From the NCBI GenBank assembly GCA_041390905.1, contig JAWKPA010000013.1, positions 558,001 to 622,000 of the forward strand: 64,000 bases of DNA, read 5' to 3'. This document shows positions 59,346 to 64,000 of the stretch, in pieces. Made by a program: the position numbers and the translations under genes. The notes under the pieces were generated by a model that saw only the letters and a list, made by a program, of their open reading frames with translations, was not told where the DNA came from and did not search any database. Position 1 is the stretch's first letter, and each line of letters begins with the position of its first letter. Origin of the DNA: JACKCD01 sp041390905. Its GTDB lineage: Bacteria > Chloroflexota > Anaerolineae > Promineifilales > Promineifilaceae.

Positions 59346-60596
59346 TTAAAAAAGCTGAAAGTGAGTTGGGTTGACGCTGCGGCTTTGGTGCATCAGCACC
59401 GCGTTGAGCAGCTCAATGGCAAGGCGCGACTCCAGCGTCACCCCCGCCCGCACCCCTACGCACGGGTCATGGCGACCTTTATCCAGCAGAAAATCAATTT
59501 CTTCCAGGTTTTTCCGCACCGACTGCTGCGGCTTGACGATGGTGGAGGTGGGCTTGAAGCCGACGCGACAAACCAGCGGCATGCCGGTGGTGATGCCACC
59601 AATCAACCCGCCGTGGCTGTTGTTCTTGTAGCCACCGCTGCGAATGGGGTCGTTGTTGTCGCTGCCGCGCCGGGAAATAACGGCCGTTCCATCTCCCACC
59701 TCACACGACTGCGCCGCGTTTAGCCCGCCTAATGTTCCCATCAGCCGCACCTTCAGGCTTTGGTACAGCGGGTCGCCCACCAGGGCTGGTACGTTGACCG
59801 CCACGACCTCCACCGCCGCTCCCAGCGAATCCCCCTCAATGCGCGTTTGTTTGATCAGCTCCCCCGCTTCCTCGGCAAATTCGGCATCCAGGGTGTGGAT
59901 TTCGGACGTGGCGAGGCGGTGGGAAACGGCCGTTAATACCCCCTCATCCACCCGCTGCCCCCCCGTTTCCGCCAGCAGCCGCGCAAAATAGCCGCTCAAC
60001 GTTTGCTCCGTTTTTAATGACCCCACTTGCGTAATGGCCGACAAAATGACCGTGCCAAACGTCTGCTGCAAAAACAGCCGCGCCACCGAACCGCCAATCA
60101 CGTCCGAAATGGTGGAGCGGTAGCTGGAGCGACCGCCGCCGCGCACGTCCACAAACCCCCGCGACTGGTGGTACTTCACCAAATCGGTGTGGCCGGGGCG
60201 TACCTCGCCTGTCGCCCCCATAAACTGCTGGTAATGAGCCGATTTGTTGCTGGTGGAAAGCACAATCGCGCTAATCGGCTCGCCGGTGGTGTACCCTTCC
60301 TCGTACCCCGTCGTGGCAAAGTCGCTGCCCTCCACCGCCACGCGAATCACCGGCCCCGCCGTCAGCGCGTCGTGGTCGTCTTGGTAGAGGCCAGACAGAA
60401 AAACGACCTTGTCTTTTTCATTGCGCGGCGTGCCGTGGCGGTTGCTGCCCGGCCGCCGCCTGTCCAAATACGCCTGCACCTGCTGCCGCGACACTTTTAA
60501 GCCGGGCGGCGTGCCAAAAATAATCGTTGTCACCGCCGGGCCGTGCGATTCACCTGCCCCAGCCACGCCAAAGAGAGGACCACCTAGAATTTCCAT
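59346..60596 (-). CDS. aroC: Chorismate synthase (divergent)
   Basis: From ATG 60596 the protein has 416 residues, longer than the usual 350-390. The enzyme makes chorismate from EPSP using reduced FMN. GAGESHGPAV near the N-terminus, DVRGGGRSSYRSTI in the middle, GSDNNDP, NNSHGGLIGGITTGMPL and KGRHDPCVGVRAGVTLESRLA cover the three family signatures. However, the second signature has Tyr and Ser-Thr where most enzymes have Ala and Glu-Thr, and the ending after DPC differs. Two palindrome copies occur (59679, 59925). Confidence 0.88.
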   Translation of the reverse strand: MEILGGPLFGVAGAGESHGPAVTTIIFGTPPGLKVSRQQVQAYLDRRRPGSNRHGTPRNEKDKVVFLSGLYQDDHDALTAGPVIRVAVEGSDFATTGYEEGYTTGEPISAIVLSTSNKSAHYQQFMGATGEVRPGHTDLVKYHQSRGFVDVRGGGRSSYRSTISDVIGGSVARLFLQQTFGTVILSAITQVGSLKTEQTLSGYFARLLAETGGQRVDEGVLTAVSHRLATSEIHTLDAEFAEEAGELIKQTRIEGDSLGAAVEVVAVNVPALVGDPLYQSLKVRLMGTLGGLNAAQSCEVGDGTAVISRRGSDNNDPIRSGGYKNNSHGGLIGGITTGMPLVCRVGFKPTSTIVKPQQSVRKNLEEIDFLLDKGRHDPCVGVRAGVTLESRLAIELLNAVLMHQSRSVNPTHFQLF

Positions 60597-60711
60597 AAGC
60601 TCATGCACGCAAAATCGTGTCAGACGAAGGACGAAAGACGGAGGACGGAGAAAAGGTACTCTTTAGTCGTCTGTCATCGGTCGTCCGTCGTCCATCTGGC
60701 TTTGCGTGAAA

Positions 60712-61575
60712 CTAAAAAATAATCTCGGCAAAACGACGCAGCGCCGCAATATGGTCATCAGGCGTGGTGCAGCCCGCGTCCATGGTGTTGATGCTGAGGT
60801 GGGTGGCTCCGGCTTCACGCCAGCCGGCCGCCGTGTTGCCCAGCCGCTCCAGGTCGCCGTCGCCATAGTGCAGCCGGGGTTCGATGCCGATGTCGGTGAG
60901 AGAACGGCCGTTTTCCGCCAAAAACCCATCTAGCTTATCCAACAGCTCCCGCGCTTGGTACGCCTCGCGGAAGCCCGGCATCCAGCCGTCCCCCATTTGG
61001 GCAATGCGGCGCAGCACCGCATCGGCGTGGCCGCCCATCCAAATGGGAATGGGTTGCTGCACCGGCATGGGCAGCAGGCCAGCGTCGGGAATGTTGTGCC
61101 ATTCACCGCTAAACGTCACCAGCCGTTGCGTCCACAGTTCGCGTAGCAACTGGATTTGCTCATTGACGCGCCGCCCCCGCGTGTGGAAGTTTTGGTTGAG
61201 AGCCGCGTATTCGACAGGGTTCCAGCCTACGCCAATGCCGAGCCGAAAACGGCCGTTGCACAGCACGTCCAGCGTCGCCGCCTGCTTAGCCACCAGCGCC
61301 GTCTCACGCTGCGGCAAAATCAAAATGCCGGTCGCAAACCCCAGCTTACTGGTGGCTCCTGCCATAAAGCTAAACAGCACAAACGGTTCCATAAATGCCG
61401 ATTTGTGCGTATACGGCCCACTCCAACCGCCGGGGCGGTCGGGGTTGGCGCCTAAAACATGGTCATAGGCCAGCACAAATTCATACCCCATCGCTTCTAC
61501 TGCTTGCGCGTAGTCACGAATGGCAGTGGGATCGCTGGCAAATTCTGTTTGGGGATAAACAACGCCGATTTGCAT
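60712..61575 (-). CDS. LLM-class (luciferase-like) F420-dependent oxidoreductase
   Basis: The start is ATG 61575 (GGAGGT ten bases upstream), giving 287 residues. The TIM-barrel bacterial-luciferase fold shows MQIGVVYPQTEF, YEFVLAYDHVLGANPDRPG, FATGILILPQRETALVAKQAATLD, RLGIGVGWNPVEYAAL and PIPIWMGGHADAVLRRIAQMGDGW. This is the TIGR03619-type subfamily, which usually uses coenzyme F420. The substrate is unknown. Copies of the palindrome lie at 60903 and 61248. It may cooperate with the GHMP/beta-RFAP-like gene only in the loose sense that both point to deazaflavin or pterin cofactors (inference). Confidence 0.93.
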   Translation of the reverse strand: MQIGVVYPQTEFASDPTAIRDYAQAVEAMGYEFVLAYDHVLGANPDRPGGWSGPYTHKSAFMEPFVLFSFMAGATSKLGFATGILILPQRETALVAKQAATLDVLCNGRFRLGIGVGWNPVEYAALNQNFHTRGRRVNEQIQLLRELWTQRLVTFSGEWHNIPDAGLLPMPVQQPIPIWMGGHADAVLRRIAQMGDGWMPGFREAYQARELLDKLDGFLAENGRSLTDIGIEPRLHYGDGDLERLGNTAAGWREAGATHLSINTMDAGCTTPDDHIAALRRFAEIIF

Positions 61576-61595
61576 AGAAATATAACCTCCAACTT

Positions 61596-61617
61596 GTCCC
61601 CACGGTCTCCGTGGGAC
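61596..61617. repeat. Short palindrome (GTCCCCACGG / CCGTGGGAC)
   Basis: A 22-bp near-perfect hairpin upstream of the LLM gene, six bases before the next element. Confidence 0.65.
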
Positions 61618-61622
61618 GAGAT

Positions 61623-61650
61623 GTAGAGACGCAAGATCTTGCGTCTTTAC
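61623..61650. repeat. GTAG...TTAC hairpin repeat supplying a stop codon
   Basis: GTAGAGACGCAAGA and TCTTGCGTCTTTAC, 28 bp. The right arm contains the TAA stop of the thioesterase gene at 61647. Confidence 0.8.
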
Positions 61651-62135
61651 GATAATTGGATGGTTCGCCCCACCCATTTTGGTTGGGGCAGGCCATCATG
61701 TGCCTGCTGGATGGCGGCAAAATGCGCCAGCACGGGTTCCGGCATGGGAGCCGTTTTCACCACCCGCTGGTCTACATGTACCATCATCACTTCAAAGGTT
61801 GCCGCCAAGTACCCTTGCTCGGCGTGGAACATCTCATGATAAACGTGCATTCGCTTGGCATCATGCCCCAAAAGCTGGGTGGTGAAGCGCAGCGGTGCGC
61901 CCAGCTTTAGCTCGCGCAGGTAGTTGAGGTGGCTTTCGACGGTGTAGATGGTGCAGCCGGTGCGCTCGCGGTAGGCGGGGCCAATGTTGAGGTAGTCGAG
62001 AAAGGCTTCGGAGGCTTGGCAAAAGGCGACGGCGTAGAAGCCTTCGGTCATGTGCTGGTTGTAGTCGAGCCATTCTGGCAGGACGGTGGCGGTGTGGAGG
62101 GTGAGGGGGGTGGGGATGGGGGTGGTTTGGTTCAT
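61647..62135 (-). CDS. Hot-dog-fold thioesterase
   Basis: The 162-residue protein is a 4HBT-type hot-dog enzyme: LPEWLDYNQHMTEGFYAVAFCQASEAFLDYL provides the catalytic Asp (DYNQHM region, shown here as LDYNQHM), and the rest is the usual beta sheet (YTVESHLNYLRELKLG). It cleaves an acyl-CoA. The closest characterised relatives by motif include betainyl-CoA thioesterases of carnitine degradation, which would fit the methyl-amine catabolism at the other end of the window, but this is only a guess. It lies between the LLM gene and homoserine dehydrogenase, same strand. Confidence 0.87.
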   Translation of the reverse strand: MNQTTPIPTPLTLHTATVLPEWLDYNQHMTEGFYAVAFCQASEAFLDYLNIGPAYRERTGCTIYTVESHLNYLRELKLGAPLRFTTQLLGHDAKRMHVYHEMFHAEQGYLAATFEVMMVHVDQRVVKTAPMPEPVLAHFAAIQQAHDGLPQPKWVGRTIQLS

Positions 62136-62150
62136 GGGGTTGGTTAATTA

Positions 62151-62218
62151 GGGATTGGAGATTAGAGATTGGAGATTATGAGGGTTCATCAATCTCCAAT
62201 CTCCAATCCCCAACCTCT
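62151..62218. repeat. Heptad hairpin array (GATTGGA family)
   Basis: GGGATTGGAGATTAGAGATT left arm, centre ATGAGGGTTCATC, inverted right arm; the array starts directly at the stop codon of the homoserine dehydrogenase gene. Confidence 0.88.
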
Positions 62219-63260
62219 ATCCGGCAAAAATGCCAATAACATCCTTCATCATGGCGGCGCCGGTGCCGATGCCGGGGTTGGCGCAGAGCAGGGCGAGCCG
62301 GCCGAACACGTCGGTGTCGTAGACGATGCCCATGCTGTCGTTGTAGAGACGAGCCAGGTCATGGTCGGGGGGAAGGGCAACGGGGGCGACGGAGAGGGAA
62401 TAACGGCCGTTTTCCCCCTCCCACACCGCCTTTGCCACCAGCGACATTCGCCCACCGGCCGCCGTTGCCGCCCGAATGTCATCCAGCGCCACATCGCCAA
62501 TGCCCTGCACCGCCACATCCGCCAGCTTAGTGGGCTGGCGCAGCACCGTGTTGGCTAAAATCACCAGCTTGTTGGCGCTGTCCCAGCCGTCCACATCCAG
62601 CGACGGATCCGGCTCGGCAATGCCTTTGGCTTGCGCTTCTTTCAGGGCGGCAGCGTAACTTTGCCCTTCGCCCATGAGCTGCAAAATCATTTGCGTGGTG
62701 CCGTTGACCACCGCCTCAATTTGGCGAATGCGGCCCCCCGCCAGGTCGCGCATACCGACGCTGACCGATGGCAGCGGGCTGCCGACCGCGCCGCTAAAGC
62801 GCAGGGCGGGTGCGCCGGGCTGCCGCCAATCGCTGAGGGCGGCCAGCTCGTCAAAGGCCAGCACCAGCGGCCCCTTGCTGGCAAGCACGGTGTGCATCCC
62901 TTTTTGCAGCCCCATTTTGACCAAATCCAGCCCCGGCTGGCCGTCTTGGAGGTTGGTTGGGGTGGCTTCCAGCAGCAGATCCGCCTCTACGAGGTCAAAC
63001 AGGGCGGTGGGGGGCAGGCCGGGCTGACCGCCGGGGAATTGGCTGACGCTGCGGCCGCTTTCCTTGTGCGCCAACAGCGCGGCCATGTGCAGGCCATTGG
63101 GGTTGGCGACCAAGCCGCCGGAATCGGCTGCGCCTACAAGCTGCAAGGTGAGGCCATAGTGCTGTTCCAGCAAACGGCCGTTTTGCAGCAGGGTGCGTAA
63201 TAAATCTTTGCCGACGCTGCCGACGCCGGTAAGAATGAAGCGGTAGGTGTTGCTTGACAA
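62217..63260 (-). CDS. hom: Homoserine dehydrogenase
   Basis: The 347-residue protein catalyses the NAD(P)H-dependent reduction of aspartate semialdehyde to homoserine. N-terminal Rossmann motif ILTGVGSVGKDLLRTLL (about 9-25), nucleotide-stabilising VLASKGPLVLAFDEL (where many enzymes have TANK), NGTTQMIL and the substrate Lys/Asp region LKEAQAKGIAEPDPSLDVDGWDSANKL. There is no C-terminal ACT domain, so feedback inhibition by threonine is not expected. Palindrome copies at 62402 and 63173. Confidence 0.93.
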   Translation of the reverse strand: MSSNTYRFILTGVGSVGKDLLRTLLQNGRLLEQHYGLTLQLVGAADSGGLVANPNGLHMAALLAHKESGRSVSQFPGGQPGLPPTALFDLVEADLLLEATPTNLQDGQPGLDLVKMGLQKGMHTVLASKGPLVLAFDELAALSDWRQPGAPALRFSGAVGSPLPSVSVGMRDLAGGRIRQIEAVVNGTTQMILQLMGEGQSYAAALKEAQAKGIAEPDPSLDVDGWDSANKLVILANTVLRQPTKLADVAVQGIGDVALDDIRAATAAGGRMSLVAKAVWEGENGRYSLSVAPVALPPDHDLARLYNDSMGIVYDTDVFGRLALLCANPGIGTGAAMMKDVIGIFAG

Positions 63261-63320
63261 GGGGGTATAACTCCTGTTAAATCTGTTCCATTATGCGGGA
63301 TTGTACTGAGGTGCGGAACG

Positions 63321-64000
63321 ATGTCAAGCGTTCAATCCATTGAGCGGGCGTTTGCGATCCTGGATGTCGTCGCGGCGCACCCGCAGGGGCTGGGGGTGAC
63401 GGAGATTGCGGCGCGGGTGGGGCTGCCGAAAAGTACGGTTTCGCGGCTGCTGGGGACGCTGGAGGGGTTAACGGCCGTTTCTCGCCACCACAAAAACGAT
63501 TATTTCCAAATTGGCAGCGGCGTGATGTCGCTGGTGGTGCGGCTGCCGTTTCAGCAAAATCTGGTGCTGCTGGCGCGGCCGTTTTTGCTGCGGTTGGCGG
63601 AGCAAATTGGCGAGGATGTGGGGCTGTGTATTCCCGATGGCGATTCAGCGTTTTATGTAGACCAGGTGCGCCATGACGGGGCGGTGCAGGTGAAGGATTG
63701 GACGGGGGCGCGGCTGCCGCTGCATGTGGTCACATCGGGGCGGCTGTTTTTGGCGGCGCGGCCGGACAGGCAGGTGGAGCGGTATCTGAAACGGCCGTTA
63801 ACCCCCTATGGCCCCGGTACCCCCACCGACCCGGCCCAGCTTTGGCAGCGGCTGCGCCACATCCGCGAAACGGGCTACGATTGGTCGCTGGAGGAGTTTG
63901 CCCCCGGGCTGAATGCGCTGGCGGTTCCGGTGCAGAATGGTGCCGATGAGGTGGTGGCTTCCATTACCCTGTTTGGCCCCTCGTTTCGCTTCCCGGCAGG
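63321..64000 (+). CDS. IclR-family transcriptional regulator (3' end outside window)
   Basis: The frame from ATG 63321 stays open to the window edge (226 residues visible). N-terminal winged helix: MSSVQSIERAFAILDVVAAH, then VTEIAARVGLPKSTVSRLLGTLE (recognition helix). The IclR effector domain (about 80 on: LRLAEQIGEDVGLCIPDG, LHVVTSGRLFLAARP, GLNALAVPVQN) is nearly complete. IclR proteins respond to small aromatic or short-chain acids. It is divergent from hom with a 60-bp gap. Two palindrome copies (63470, 63790) are read in two different frames (Thr-Ala-Val and Arg-Pro-Leu). Confidence 0.95.
   Translation, partial: MSSVQSIERAFAILDVVAAHPQGLGVTEIAARVGLPKSTVSRLLGTLEGLTAVSRHHKNDYFQIGSGVMSLVVRLPFQQNLVLLARPFLLRLAEQIGEDVGLCIPDGDSAFYVDQVRHDGAVQVKDWTGARLPLHVVTSGRLFLAARPDRQVERYLKRPLTPYGPGTPTDPAQLWQRLRHIRETGYDWSLEEFAPGLNALAVPVQNGADEVVASITLFGPSFRFPA

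Larger units (their letters stand above)
162..63799. repeat. Dispersed decamer palindrome AACGGCCGTT, 63 exact copies
   Basis: Exact copies counted by eye start at 162, 205, 619, 2274, 2594, 3611, 6869, 6934, 9234, 9379, 11833, 14939, 15092, 17983, 18667, 20834, 21201, 21413, 21795, 22400, 22725, 24528, 25568, 25662, 28565, 28961, 29216, 29417, 29793, 31012, 33157, 36137, 36690, 38710, 39026, 39707, 40019, 40085, 41562, 43279, 44735, 45637, 47831, 48558, 48778, 50089, 51119, 54721, 54902, 55001, 55148, 55590, 56733, 57888, 59194, 59679, 59925, 60903, 61248, 62402, 63173, 63470 and 63790. Seven are intergenic, one is in a tRNA and 55 are in coding sequence. Confidence 0.93.

Noticed and set aside
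1321..62218. CRISPR array
   Set aside because: The heptad arrays are short tandem or inverted units with no 25-40 bp repeats, no unique spacers and no cas genes.

Overview
The window reads as chromosome of a Chloroflexota bacterium (Anaerolineae/Caldilineae-like). This is inferred from gene content, not from a marker gene. The evidence is a UPF0182 membrane protein, a very large BTAD/NB-ARC/TPR regulator, lipoproteins with Ala/Glu/Pro-rich linkers, an F420-type LLM oxidoreductase, heterotetrameric sarcosine oxidase, GTP-dependent PEPCK, and exported proteins ending in a Tyr-Leu-Pro-Leu tail. There is no CRISPR array, prophage or rRNA. One intact IS5-family element is present.

Layout. 1-9.6 kb: a minus-strand N-methyl-amine (glycine betaine/sarcosine) catabolic block, soxG - abrB - soxA - [mazE/mazF on the opposite strand] - soxD - soxB - DUF1638 - MttB-family methyltransferase - DinB. 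A PucR regulator follows at 10-11.6 kb. 12.1-18.7 kb: an oligopeptide-type ABC importer (lipoprotein SBP, two permeases, fused double ATPase). 18.7-23 kb: small membrane proteins, a GHMP-fold protein, a beta-propeller lipoprotein and an EamA exporter. 23.4-30 kb: an amine-oxidase-like/cytochrome c fusion, a CorC/HlyC-type protein, argG and a META-domain lipoprotein. 30.1-38.6 kb: three co-oriented exported proteins divergent from a SARP-type regulator. 38.9-39.2 kb: tRNA-Ser(TGA), tRNA-Ser(GCT) and tRNA-Arg(ACG). 39.3-53.2 kb: nei, dihydropyrimidinase, a repeat protein, an S1C protease, UPF0182, a trypsin-like protease, pckG, the IS element and a second META lipoprotein. 53.6-64 kb: a molybdopterin oxidoreductase, RraA, a class V aminotransferase, small membrane proteins, aroC, an LLM oxidoreductase, a thioesterase, homoserine dehydrogenase and a partial IclR regulator.

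The most unusual feature is not a gene but the repeat landscape. The 10-bp palindrome AACGGCCGTT occurs about 63 times (about 1 per kb, against about 0.07 expected). It lies in coding sequence in all three frames, in spacers, and inside the variable arm of a tRNA-Ser. On top of this are several families of inverted heptanucleotide arrays (GATTGGA-, CAGTAAC-, GAATTAT- and CAAGTGG-type) that begin at or inside stop codons and sometimes encode the last residues of the protein. Two further palindrome families are present (AGAAGTTCAACTTCT pairs and GTAG...CTAC hairpins). Together this resembles, probably by convergence, the HIP1 plus STRR repeat landscape known from cyanobacteria. The IS element and its AT-rich neighbour lack the decamer.
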